This document shows positions 15,650-23,404 of a stretch of 29,832 nt of DNA, piece by piece. A program made the position numbers and the translations under genes. Source of the stretch: an uncultured Bacteroides sp. (GTDB lineage Bacteria; Bacteroidota; Bacteroidia; Bacteroidales; Bacteroidaceae); contig CAJKOW010000022.1 in the NCBI GenBank assembly GCA_905201685.1, positions 1 through 29,832 of the forward strand, written 5' to 3'. The first letter of the stretch is position 1, and the number at the start of each line of letters is the position of its first letter. The notes beneath the pieces were generated by a model. The model did no database searches, was not told where the DNA came from, and saw nothing but the letters and a program-made list of their open reading frames with translations.

Positions 15650-18334
15650 ATGAGCGCAATGAAAGAAAATGTCAATCACGTCGGGTTGACCGATGAAGAG
15701 GTGCGCAGAAGTCGTGCCGAACACGGGGTGAATCTGCTGACCCCTCCCAAACGCCCTTCTCTTTTCAAACTCTATTTGGAGAAATTTCAGGATCCTGTCG
15801 TCAAAGTGCTGCTTGTCGCCGCCTTGTTTTCACTGGTTATCTCGATTGTCGAGAACGAGTATGCCGAAACCATCGGTATCATAGCTGCCATTCTGCTGGC
15901 TACCGGTATCGGTTTCTTCTTCGAATACGATGCCAACAAGAAGTTCGACCTGCTGAATGCCGTCAGCGAAGAAACGCTGGTCAAGGTGATACGCAACGGA
16001 CACGTACAGGAAGTGCCCCGCAAGGATGTAGTGGTAGGCGACGTCGTACTGTTGGAAACCGGTGAAGAAATACCTGCCGACGGCGATCTGCTGGAGTCCG
16101 TTTCTCTGCAAGTCAACGAATCCAACCTGACCGGTGAGCCGGTTGTTTCAAAGACAACTGTCGAAGCCGATTTCGATAAGGAAGCCACGTATGCATCCAA
16201 CCGCGTGTTGCGAGGTACGACGGTGGTCGATGGCCACGGCATGATGCGTGTCGAGGCGGTAGGCGATGCGACCGAGATTGGTAAGGTGGCCCGTCAGAGC
16301 ACCGAACAGAGCACCGAACCTACACCTCTTAATATACAGCTCACCAAGCTGGCCAACCTGATCGGCAAGATTGGTTTCACGGCTGCCGGATTGGCTTTTG
16401 CCATCTTCTTTGTGAAGGATGTCATCCTCTTCTACGACTTTTCTTCGTTCCATACCTTTGCCGACTGGCTGCCTGCCTTGCAGGCCACGCTGAAATACTT
16501 CATGATGGCCGTTACGCTGATTGTGGTGGCTGTGCCCGAAGGTCTTCCGATGAGCGTCACGCTGAGCTTAGCGCTGAACATGCGTCGTATGCTCTCTACC
16601 AACAATCTGGTGCGCAAGATGCACGCCTGCGAAACAATGGGTGCTATCACCGTCATCTGTACCGACAAGACCGGTACGCTGACGCAAAACCAGATGCAGG
16701 TGTATGAGGCCAGTTTCTATGGGTTGAAGAACCGCAGCAACCTGGCCGACGACGAATTGAGCCGTGTGGTAATGGAAGGTATCAGTGCCAACTCGACGGC
16801 CTTCCTCGAAGAAGCTGCACCCGGTGAGAAGGTGAAAGGGGTGGGCAATCCTACCGAGGTAGCCCTGTTGCTGTGGCTCAATGCGCAGGGAAAGGATTAT
16901 CTGAAGTTGCGCGAAGCGGCTCAGGTGGTCGATCAGCTGACTTTCTCGACCGAACGCAAGTTTATGGCTACGCTGGTTCAGTCGCCTCTGTTGGGTAAGA
17001 AAGTGCTGTATGTGAAAGGTGCGCCCGAAATCGTTTTAAGCAAGTGCAAGGACGTAGTGCTGGACAGCGGACGTACCGATGCCGTAGCTTACCGACCGAC
17101 AGTCGAGGCTCAGCTGCTGGGTTATCAGAATATGGCCATGCGTACGTTGGGCTTTGCCTATAAGATCGTGGCCGACGACGATACGCGCGACTGCGCCACG
17201 CTGGCTGCCGACGGCGATCTTTCGTTCGTAGGTGTGGTAGCCATCAGCGACCCCATCCGTCCCGATGTGCCTGCCGCCGTTCAGAAGTGCCAGTCGGCCG
17301 GCATTGCCGTGAAGATTGTGACAGGCGATACGCCGGGCACCGCTACCGAGATTGCCCGTCAGATAGGACTCTGGAAACCGGAAGACACCGAACGCAACCG
17401 CATCACCGGGGCCGACTTTGCCGCCCTGACCGACGAAGAAGCGCTGGATCGCGTGATGGATCTGAAGATCATGTCGCGTGCACGGCCTACGGACAAGCAA
17501 CGCCTCGTGCAACTGCTTCAGCAGAAAGGAGCCGTGGTGGCTGTGACGGGCGACGGTACGAACGATGCTCCCGCCCTGAACCATGCACAGGTAGGCCTTT
17601 CGATGGGTACGGGAACATCCGTGGCCAAGGAAGCCAGCGACATCACCTTGCTCGACGACTCGTTCAACAGTATCGGCACCGCCGTCATGTGGGGCCGTTC
17701 GCTCTATAAGAACATACAACGTTTCATTGTCTTCCAGCTGACCATCAACTTCGTGGCACTGTTCATCGTGTTGCTGGGCTCGTTAGTGGGTACCGACCTG
17801 CCGCTCACCGTGACGCAGATGCTGTGGGTGAACCTCATCATGGACACCTTTGCTGCTTTGGCATTGGCTTCCATTCCGCCCAGTGAAAGCGTAATGAAGG
17901 AGAAACCCCGCAAGCCGACCGACTTTATCATCACTCCGGGAATGCAGCGGATGATCTTCGGCGTGGGACTGGCCTTTGCCTGCATCCTGATGGGTATGCT
18001 GCTCTACTTCGAACGGCAGGGCATGACGGTGCGCGAACTGACCATCTTCTTCACCTTCTTTGTGATGCTCCAGTTCTGGAACCTCTTCAACGCCCGTGTG
18101 TTCGGTACGACCGATTCGGCCTTTAAGGGCATCTCCAAATCCTACGGTATGGAGTTCATCGTACTGGCCATTCTGGTAGGACAGTTCCTGATTGTACAGT
18201 TTGGCGGGCCGGTATTCCGTACCGAGCCGCTCGACGGAATGACGTGGCTGGCAATCATTGCTTCGTCGTCGCTGGTATTGTGGGTGGGCGAGATTGTACG
18301 TCTGGTTCGCCGTTTAATGCAGAAAAAACAATGA
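15650..18334 (+). CDS. Calcium-translocating P-type ATPase, PMCA type
   Basis: This 894-residue inner-membrane pump of the P2 class is predicted to export Ca2+ using ATP. Visible landmarks: actuator loop LTGEP (160-164), M4 PEGLP (296-300), a calcium-pump signature, phosphorylation motif DKTGTLT with Asp339, nucleotide-domain KGAPE, hinge TGDGTNDAPAL (about 632-642) and M6 NLIMDTFAALALA (about residue 728), the PMCA-like single-site pattern. About ten membrane segments are present, with a four-helix C-terminal block and a short KKQ tail; there is no long calmodulin-binding extension. The start may instead be Met4 (15659). It overlaps the HAD gene by 4 bp (ATGA), so the two are translationally coupled. 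Confidence 0.95.
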   Translation: MSAMKENVNHVGLTDEEVRRSRAEHGVNLLTPPKRPSLFKLYLEKFQDPVVKVLLVAALFSLVISIVENEYAETIGIIAAILLATGIGFFFEYDANKKFDLLNAVSEETLVKVIRNGHVQEVPRKDVVVGDVVLLETGEEIPADGDLLESVSLQVNESNLTGEPVVSKTTVEADFDKEATYASNRVLRGTTVVDGHGMMRVEAVGDATEIGKVARQSTEQSTEPTPLNIQLTKLANLIGKIGFTAAGLAFAIFFVKDVILFYDFSSFHTFADWLPALQATLKYFMMAVTLIVVAVPEGLPMSVTLSLALNMRRMLSTNNLVRKMHACETMGAITVICTDKTGTLTQNQMQVYEASFYGLKNRSNLADDELSRVVMEGISANSTAFLEEAAPGEKVKGVGNPTEVALLLWLNAQGKDYLKLREAAQVVDQLTFSTERKFMATLVQSPLLGKKVLYVKGAPEIVLSKCKDVVLDSGRTDAVAYRPTVEAQLLGYQNMAMRTLGFAYKIVADDDTRDCATLAADGDLSFVGVVAISDPIRPDVPAAVQKCQSAGIAVKIVTGDTPGTATEIARQIGLWKPEDTERNRITGADFAALTDEEALDRVMDLKIMSRARPTDKQRLVQLLQQKGAVVAVTGDGTNDAPALNHAQVGLSMGTGTSVAKEASDITLLDDSFNSIGTAVMWGRSLYKNIQRFIVFQLTINFVALFIVLLGSLVGTDLPLTVTQMLWVNLIMDTFAALALASIPPSESVMKEKPRKPTDFIITPGMQRMIFGVGLAFACILMGMLLYFERQGMTVRELTIFFTFFVMLQFWNLFNARVFGTTDSAFKGISKSYGMEFIVLAILVGQFLIVQFGGPVFRTEPLDGMTWLAIIASSSLVLWVGEIVRLVRRLMQKKQ

Positions 18335-18948
18335 TACAGAAAGAGATAAAGAATCTGATTTTCGACTTCGGCGGTGTGCTGATCGACCTTGACCGCGGAC
18401 GTTGTGTCGAACGCTTCACGCAGCTGGGGCTGGAGCGGGTCGAGGAGATGCTGGGCCTGTACTACCAGCAGGACTTCTTCCAGCAATACGAGAAAGGGCT
18501 GATCAGCAGTGCCGCGTTCCGCGACGAAATCCGTGCGAAGTCTATCCGTCCGCTGACCGATGCCGAGATAGATGATGCTTGGAACAGCTTCCTCGTCAGC
18601 ATTCCTTCCTATAAGCTCGACATGTTGCTGGAGTTGCGCCGTCATTACCGGGTATGCCTGCTGAGCAACACCAACGAGATTCACTGGCAGTGGGCGTGCG
18701 CCAACGCGTTCCGCTACAAGGACTACGGAGTAAACGATTACTTCGAACGTATTTATCTGTCCTACGAGATGCGTTTGGCCAAACCCGATGTCGAGATTTT
18801 CCGCCGTGTGCTGGCCGATGCCGGTATGCGTGCCGAAGAAACCCTGTTTATCGACGACTCGACAGAGAATTGCCGGTCGGCCGCATCGCTGGGGCTGTTT
18901 ACTTATACTCCGAAACCTCATGAAGATTGGAGACCACTTTTCAGATAA
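18331..18948 (+). CDS. HAD-superfamily phosphatase (YihX-like, subfamily IA)
   Basis: I start at 18331, where ATG overlaps the ATPase stop, giving 205 residues; the longer frame would run into the pump gene. HAD motifs: I, FDFGGVLID with nucleophile Asp12, but Gly14 where most phosphatases have the second Asp; II, LLSNTNEIH; III, Lys in RLAKPDVEIF; IV, LFIDDSTENC. SNTNxxH and the Asp-to-Gly change in motif I are features of the YihX-like group (in E. coli a sugar-phosphate phosphatase), so activity toward small phosphorylated metabolites is plausible but the substrate cannot be read from sequence. Its end overlaps the start of ribF by 29 bases. Confidence 0.88.
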   Translation: MIQKEIKNLIFDFGGVLIDLDRGRCVERFTQLGLERVEEMLGLYYQQDFFQQYEKGLISSAAFRDEIRAKSIRPLTDAEIDDAWNSFLVSIPSYKLDMLLELRRHYRVCLLSNTNEIHWQWACANAFRYKDYGVNDYFERIYLSYEMRLAKPDVEIFRRVLADAGMRAEETLFIDDSTENCRSAASLGLFTYTPKPHEDWRPLFR

Positions 18949-19840
18949 CTGCCCGAAAGTAGCTACCATCGGCTTCTTCGACGGGGTGCATCGGGGACAC
19001 CGGTTCCTGATCGGACAGGTGCGTGCTATGGCCACCGAGCGTCGTTGTGCGTCGGCTGTGGTGACGTTTCCGGTGCATCCGCGCAAGGTGATGCAGCCCG
19101 AATTCTGCCCGCAGCTGCTGACTACCTGCCGCGAAAAGGAAGAACTGCTGGCTGCTACAGGTGTCGATTATTGCCTGATGCTCGATTTCACTCCCGAACT
19201 GGCCTGCTGTTCGGCGCACGACTTCATGGCCCTGCTGAAAGAACGGTATCAGATTCAGGCTTTGGTGATAGGCTACGATCACCGGTTTGGGCACAACCGC
19301 AGCGAAGGTTTCGACGACTACGTGCGCTACGGTGCCGAATTGGGCATGGAGGTGCTTCCGGCTTCGGCCTACTACTGCGAGGATGGCAGCGAAGTCAGTT
19401 CTTCCTGCATCCGCCGTCTGCTCAGCGTTGGCGACGTATCGGGGGCAGCGCGTGGTTTGGGGTACGATTATTTTCTGCAGGGCACGGTGGTGAGCGGCTA
19501 TCGGGTGGGGCATACGCTGGGTTTCCCTACTGCCAACCTTCGGGTGGACGAGGCCGATAAGCTGATTCCTGCCGACGGGGTATATGCCGTTCGGGTGACG
19601 GTCGATGGCAGGCAGTATGGCGGTATGCTGAGCATTGGCTATCGCCCTACGTTGGACAACGGCCCCGACCGCAGCATCGAGGTCTATATCTTCGATTTTC
19701 ATGCCGACATTTACAATCATCCGCTCCGTCTTTCTTTCGTGCGTCGCCTCCGCGAGGAACTGAAGTTTGCCTCGATAGACGAACTCGTGACACAGCTTCA
19801 CAAGGACGAAGCGGTGGCGAGGCAGATACTTTCCGAGTAA
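18920..19840 (+). CDS. ribF: Bifunctional riboflavin kinase / FAD synthetase
   Basis: RibF phosphorylates riboflavin to FMN and adenylates FMN to FAD in the cytosol. The start at 18920 gives 306 residues, the usual size. The N-terminal adenylyltransferase domain has TIGFFDGVHRGH (16-27) and VIGYDHRFGHNRSEGF. The C-terminal flavokinase domain (from about 180) has GTVVSGYRVGHTLGFPTANL and SIGYRPTLDNGPDRSIEVYIFDF. The frame is open further upstream, but that would lie deep inside the HAD gene. The ATG sits inside the last codons of the HAD gene, so ATPase, HAD and ribF appear to form one overlapping operon; a HAD phosphatase beside ribF could conceivably act on flavin intermediates, though that is speculation. 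Confidence 0.95.
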   Translation: MKIGDHFSDNCPKVATIGFFDGVHRGHRFLIGQVRAMATERRCASAVVTFPVHPRKVMQPEFCPQLLTTCREKEELLAATGVDYCLMLDFTPELACCSAHDFMALLKERYQIQALVIGYDHRFGHNRSEGFDDYVRYGAELGMEVLPASAYYCEDGSEVSSSCIRRLLSVGDVSGAARGLGYDYFLQGTVVSGYRVGHTLGFPTANLRVDEADKLIPADGVYAVRVTVDGRQYGGMLSIGYRPTLDNGPDRSIEVYIFDFHADIYNHPLRLSFVRRLREELKFASIDELVTQLHKDEAVARQILSE

Positions 19841-19904
19841 ATCTGGGTGCGGAAGTCGAATCTTCTATCCGTATTTCATACCCTCAGACAAGGGCTTTCC
19901 AAGA

Positions 19905-19956
19905 CACTTGCACGGTTCGCGAGCAACACTTGTACGGCTCGCGAGCCGTGCAAGTG
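19905..19956. repeat. GC-rich direct/inverted repeat after ribF
   Basis: Two 19-bp direct copies (CACTTGCACGGTTCGCGAG at 19905-19923 and CACTTGTACGGCTCGCGAG at 19927-19945, two mismatches) lie 22 bp apart. The second forms a 30-bp near-perfect palindrome with the following 11 bases (19927-19956, one mismatched pair), and a further GCAAGTGTC occurs at about 19972. It may form alternative hairpins and could end ribF transcription, but there is no T-run. The 388-bp gap from ribF to the GH43 gene holds this, the repeat at 20038-20158 and one promoter box. Confidence 0.7.
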
Positions 19957-20037
19957 TCCAACAAATGGATTGCAAGTGTCGCTTACGAAGGGAGCGCGCG
20001 TCTGAAAAAAGCTTTTCGGAAGAGGGCTTCGGAAGGC

Positions 20038-20158
20038 ACGTTTCACCCTTCACACAGCCACAGTTTACCATGCCCCATGTTTCACCTTTCACAGTAACGA
20101 TCAGCAGGACAGCTGTTTGCGTTGAAACGTTGCCAAAAAGATTCCGGATGTGAAACGT
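20038..20158. repeat. Degenerate GTTTCACC / GTGAAACG intergenic repeats
   Basis: GTTTCACCCTTCAC (20040-20053) and GTTTCACCTTTCAC (20079-20092) are direct copies 39 bp apart. ACGTTTCAC (20038-20046) is exactly inverted as GTGAAACGT (20150-20158), with a further TGAAACGT at about 20123. This resembles dispersed low-complexity repeats of Bacteroides intergenic regions; no coding function is evident. Confidence 0.5.
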
Positions 20159-20175
20159 TATCCGGAGAAATCTGC

Positions 20176-20183
20176 TATATTTG
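20176..20183 (+). promoter_or_regulatory. Predicted -7 box for GH43 gene
   Basis: TATATTTG fits TAnnTTTG exactly. Transcription would begin near 20190, which rules out the in-frame ATG at 20190 and supports the start at 20229. The -33 box is weak. Confidence 0.5.
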
Positions 20184-20228
20184 CGGTAGATGAATGTGGG
20201 GGACTTGAATAACTTAATTATAATACTC

Positions 20229-21857
20229 ATGAACAAGAAAAACTACTCAATCCGTACGATTGTGCTGGCTCTGTTAGGAGCCTTGTCCTGGTTCCCGGCC
20301 AATGTGGCGCAGGCTGCCAATCCTTTCCTTCCTCTGTGGGAATACATCCCCGACGGTGAACCTTACGTGTTCGAAGATCCCGACCATCCGGGCAAGTATC
20401 GTGTTTATGTTTATGGTTCGCACGACTCCATGAAGACGGAGTACTGCGGACGCGAGCAGGTGGTGTGGTCGGCTCCGGTGGACGACCTGAACAACTGGCG
20501 CTACGACGGCATCATCTTCGAGTCGAAGACCGACGCCCGCGGCGAATGGCTGAGTGCCGGCGGTGTGGGCGACGTGCTCTATGCTCCCGACGTGGTGGAA
20601 GTGAAAGACAAAAACGGGAAGAAGACGTATTATCTCTATCCGAACAATCAGGCAGGCGGACGCAACGGCATGGTGGCCAAGGCCGATCGTCCCGACGGTC
20701 CTTTCCGGGTGTGCAACTGGAGCAAGCAGTCGCCCAAAGTGACGGACGGCATACTGGCTTTCGACCCCGCAGTGCTGGTCGATGACGACGGACGGGTATA
20801 TGGCTACTGGGGCTTCGAGGAGTCGTGGGGTGCAGAGTTGGATCCGGCTACGATGGCTACCGTGAAATCCGGCACTCAGGCTGTGAAGGACATGGTGTCG
20901 AACTACAAACAGGACGGTGTGTTCCGCTTCTTCGAGGCATCGTCCATCCGTAAGATCAAGGATAAATATGTATTCATTTACAGCCGTTGGACGGCCGAAG
21001 GCGAATTCGGTTTCCCTGGCAGCAACTATACGCTGGCGTATGCTTACAGCGACAACCCGTTGGGGCCGTTCACTTACGGCGGCACGCTGATCGACGGCCG
21101 CGGTCGCGATGTGGATGCCGATGGCAAGCCCATTCTGACAGCTACACCGGGTGGAAATACGCATGGCAGTATCGTCGAAATCAATGGTCGCTGGTATGTG
21201 TTCTACCATCGTCAGTGTGGTACCAACGAGTTTGCCCGTCAGGCCATGGTGGCTCCCATCGAGGTGAAGGTGACCGAAGGAGCAGGCGGCAAGGTGGAGA
21301 TCACGGAAGGAGAATACACCTCCGAAGGCTTCGAGACGGACGGACTGAATCCCTACAAACGCTATTCGGCCGGTATTGCCTGTTACTATACGGGGCCGCG
21401 TCCGGCTTATCAGAAGTGGCCCAACTTCTACTTCTCGGGTTCGTACGTGCAGCCCACCTATGGTGATGCCACGAACTTCGACGATCCCTACAACCTGCGT
21501 GTCAACAGCAATCCGGTAGTGAACAATACGGCAGGCTCCATCGTAGGCTACAAATACTTCAACTTCGACCTTCTCGATCCCAATAAGGATGTGGAACTGC
21601 TGCTCAGCCTTAAGCCGCTGGGTGTGGAGGGAACCATCGATGTCATGGTGGGCAGTCCCTGGACGAGTCGTGGCGGAGTGAAAGTAGGTACGCTGCGTCT
21701 TAGCAAAGATGCTCCGCAGCAGATTACCGAGATGCGTATCAGTGTCTCCAAAGTCAAGGAGTTCAAGGGCAAGCAGGCTTTGTACTTCGTCTTTTCATCG
21801 CCCACGGCCGACCGCTCCCTCTGCGAGCTTCACAATCTGGTGTTTGCTAAACGTTGA
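20229..21857 (+). CDS. Secreted family 43 glycoside hydrolase
   Basis: The 542-residue protein has a signal peptide cleaved near residue 29 (ANVAQA, then ANPFLP), so it is periplasmic or surface exposed. The GH43 five-bladed propeller spans roughly 33-380: candidate catalytic base Asp42 in IPDGEPYVFED, pKa-modulating Asp179 in AFDPAVLVDDDGRVYGYWG, and acid Glu236 in FFEASSIRK, followed by TPGGNTHGSIVEINGRWYVFYHR. About 385-542 is a beta-rich accessory domain of unknown binding. GH43 enzymes are mostly beta-xylosidases or alpha-L-arabinofuranosidases; which one applies cannot be decided here. It is not part of a polysaccharide utilisation locus: no SusC/SusD pair or regulator is adjacent. The first in-frame ATG at 20190 is rejected because the signal peptide begins at MNKKNYS. 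Confidence 0.9.
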   Translation: MNKKNYSIRTIVLALLGALSWFPANVAQAANPFLPLWEYIPDGEPYVFEDPDHPGKYRVYVYGSHDSMKTEYCGREQVVWSAPVDDLNNWRYDGIIFESKTDARGEWLSAGGVGDVLYAPDVVEVKDKNGKKTYYLYPNNQAGGRNGMVAKADRPDGPFRVCNWSKQSPKVTDGILAFDPAVLVDDDGRVYGYWGFEESWGAELDPATMATVKSGTQAVKDMVSNYKQDGVFRFFEASSIRKIKDKYVFIYSRWTAEGEFGFPGSNYTLAYAYSDNPLGPFTYGGTLIDGRGRDVDADGKPILTATPGGNTHGSIVEINGRWYVFYHRQCGTNEFARQAMVAPIEVKVTEGAGGKVEITEGEYTSEGFETDGLNPYKRYSAGIACYYTGPRPAYQKWPNFYFSGSYVQPTYGDATNFDDPYNLRVNSNPVVNNTAGSIVGYKYFNFDLLDPNKDVELLLSLKPLGVEGTIDVMVGSPWTSRGGVKVGTLRLSKDAPQQITEMRISVSKVKEFKGKQALYFVFSSPTADRSLCELHNLVFAKR

Positions 21858-21883
21858 TGGTTGGTTATCAGGAGTTCATTCCT

Positions 21884-22104
21884 ATGTGAAACAAAGGTAT
21901 CAGAAACTCTCCTCTTTCTGGAAGGTTGTTCTCCCCAGATAACGGGGGAGTTAAGAGGGGGTGAGTACCCGAAGGGGGAGGTGGTAGGTGAAAACATAAA
22001 GTGTTAATATACAGCGTGTCGTAAAACCTACCACCCCGCCCGTTGGGCACCCCTCCTTCTATAAGGAGGGGAGTTAGATACTATACTAAGTTTCGACACA
22101 CCAT
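21884..22104. repeat. Long palindromic repeat element (full-length copy)
   Basis: The outer arms (GAAACAAAGGTAT on the left; ATACTATACTAAGTTTCG then ACACACC on the right) are inverted copies. Nested inside are a second pair, GGTGGTAGGT (about 21979) with ACCTACCACC (about 22028), and a GC-rich pair around GGGTGAGTACCCGAAGGGGG and CCCGCCCGTTGGGCACCC. The whole can fold as one long hairpin. The outer arms match the repeat at 27933-28020 in the same orientation. It carries no ORF, like a MITE or REP-type element. It follows the GH43 stop and may act as its terminator. Confidence 0.8.
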
Positions 22105-22153
22105 CCTTTACGCAGCCTTTCTATTGCTGTGTTTGTAGCTGTAGCGTGTTGGG

Positions 22154-22175
22154 GAGACGCAAAATTTTGCGTCTC
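22154..22175. repeat. Perfect 22-bp palindrome
   Basis: GAGACGCAAAA followed directly by its exact reverse complement, with AAAATTTT at the centre. It recalls a dispersed palindrome I have seen in Bacteroides and other genomes. The 550-bp gap between the GH43 stop and 22408 holds the long repeat, this palindrome and the promoter/operator region below. Confidence 0.7.
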
Positions 22176-22270
22176 TACCTGAGAGATGGGGCTGTGATTG
22201 AACCGGTATATTCCTGCCTGTTTTCTCCCTCCTCTGCCTTTTCTTATTGCAAAACAGATTAAATTTATTG

Positions 22271-22280
22271 TTTTTCGATA
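22271..22280 (-). promoter_or_regulatory. Upstream inverted operator-like site
   Basis: TTTTTCGATA is the exact inverse of the TATCGAAAAA core repeated at 22332 and 22353. It lies 18 bp upstream of the predicted -33 box. Confidence 0.4.
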
Positions 22281-22298
22281 AATTTTTTCTGTTTTTCT

Positions 22299-22329
22299 TT
22301 TGTTTTCTCCTAAAATAGTATTTCATTTG
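22299..22329 (+). promoter_or_regulatory. Predicted promoter of the CPBP/DUF2975/HTH operon
   Basis: TTTG (22299-22302), a 19-bp spacer, then TTCATTTG (22322-22329), seven of eight matches to TAnnTTTG. The predicted start of transcription, near 22336, falls inside the first TATCGAAAAACG site. Confidence 0.5.
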
Positions 22330-22331
22330 CA

Positions 22332-22364
22332 TATCGAAAAACGATAAATGATTATCGAAAAACG
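22332..22364 (+). promoter_or_regulatory. Twin operator-like sites TATCGAAAAACG
   Basis: Two exact 12-bp copies (22332-22343 and 22353-22364) are spaced 21 bp apart, two helical turns, over and just after the predicted transcription start; a third inverted core lies at 22271-22280. The layout fits repressor sites. The HTH protein encoded at the end of this gene run is the natural candidate ligand, which is inference. Confidence 0.5.
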
Positions 22365-22407
22365 GAATTGAAAACAAAAAACAGTATTCATTTAAACAGG
22401 TAGTAAT

Positions 22408-22554
22408 ATGAAGGCTTTGGTTATGACAGCGATTATAGCAGTAGCAGGACTGGTCAATGTAATTGCCATAAATGCATGGCAGCAAGGCAGAGGCCATACG
22501 GGTGTAAAAATAGGGCAGAGTAAAGGCTGCGTCCAACTGTTGGTTGTAAAGTAA
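22408..22554 (+). CDS. Putative 48-residue membrane peptide
   Basis: The ORF begins MKALVMTAIIAVAGLVNVIA, then INAWQQGRGHTG and a tail ending QLLVVK. One hydrophobic segment (about 3-22) is followed by a polar C-terminus with a single Cys. It is the first ORF after the predicted promoter and operators and 46 bp before the CPBP protease gene, so it may be the first gene of the operon, a small signal/anchor peptide, or a leader peptide. I recognise no family. Coding status is supported only by position, start placement and the hydrophobic-then-polar pattern. Confidence 0.45.
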   Translation: MKALVMTAIIAVAGLVNVIAINAWQQGRGHTGVKIGQSKGCVQLLVVK

Positions 22555-22600
22555 ATGCTTTGTAGCAGGCCAAAATAATATATCATTTAAAAAAAGAAGA

Positions 22601-23404
22601 ATGACGATGAAGACAGCGATAAAATTGGCATTGATTTATTTCCTGATGCAGATATTGGGTGCACTGACCGCAGGTCCGTTCTGTATGCTTTATGTCTATA
22701 TCACAACCGGCAGCATGGATGCGGAAGTGGCGCAGAAGCTGACTATAGCTCCGACCCTGTTGTTGGGAATCGTTTACATGATGCTTTATTTGTGGAGAAA
22801 AGGTCACTTGGACGATGACGGACTGATGTATTCGCTCACTACCCCGTCATGCCTGACGTGGAGCCTGCTGGCCGGTGTGGCTGGTCTTTTCCTGACCGAC
22901 GCGCTGGTGTCGCAAATGGGTTTTCTGCCCGACCTGATGAAACAGACGTTCGACGCGCTGCAGTCCGGCTGGTTGGGCATTCTTTGCATTGCCGTGTTAG
23001 GGCCGATATTGGAAGAACTGCTCTACCGTGGAGCCATTACGAAAGCCCTGTTACAGAAGTATGCTCCGACCAAGGCGATTCTGATTTCAGGTTTGCTTTT
23101 CGGCATTGTCCATATCAATCCTGTTCAGGTGGTCAGTGCAGCGCTGATAGGCATTCTGCTGGCTTGGCTTTACTGGCGTACGCGGAGTCTGGTGGCCTGC
23201 ATCCTGATTCATATTCTGAACAACAGCCTTTCGGTTTTCCTCAGTCTGAACTATCCCGAAGCCGGAAGCATGACCGAACTGTTAGGTACGCCACTGGTGG
23301 TGATTATGACGGTTGTGGCGCTTGCCTTGTTCCTTCTTTCGGTGAAGAAACTGAGTGCTTATCAACTTTTTGCAACGAATACAACAACAGATAACAAGCT
23401 ATGA
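22601..23404 (+). CDS. CPBP family intramembrane metalloprotease
   Basis: The 267-residue polytopic membrane protein belongs to the CPBP/Abi family (CAAX-protease and bacteriocin-processing relatives, some members conferring self-immunity to bacteriocins). The three catalytic motifs are intact: EELLYR (Glu138, Glu139, Arg143), FGIVH (Phe167, His171) and HILNN (His204, Asn207/208), each within predicted helices. About seven membrane segments span 8-35, 48-65, 86-105, 125-145, 158-172, 177-192 and 234-252. Met3 is an alternative start. It overlaps the next gene by 4 bp (ATGA), so protease and DUF2975 protein are translationally coupled; a substrate among its neighbours is a reasonable inference. 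Confidence 0.92.
   Translation: MTMKTAIKLALIYFLMQILGALTAGPFCMLYVYITTGSMDAEVAQKLTIAPTLLLGIVYMMLYLWRKGHLDDDGLMYSLTTPSCLTWSLLAGVAGLFLTDALVSQMGFLPDLMKQTFDALQSGWLGILCIAVLGPILEELLYRGAITKALLQKYAPTKAILISGLLFGIVHINPVQVVSAALIGILLAWLYWRTRSLVACILIHILNNSLSVFLSLNYPEAGSMTELLGTPLVVIMTVVALALFLLSVKKLSAYQLFATNTTTDNKL

Noticed and set aside
19865..20236. 123-residue minus-strand ORF between ribF and GH43
   Set aside because: It runs through the palindrome and the GTTTCACC repeats; its VKGET repeats are translations of intergenic repeat units, and it overlaps the GH43 promoter and start.
20274..21209. 311-residue minus-strand ORF opposite GH43
   Set aside because: Antisense shadow in a GC-richer gene with clear GH43 motifs.
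22108..22536. 142-residue minus-strand ORF upstream of the CPBP gene
   Set aside because: Covers the 22-bp palindrome, promoter and operators; lysine/asparagine-rich low-complexity composition from AT-rich intergenic sequence.
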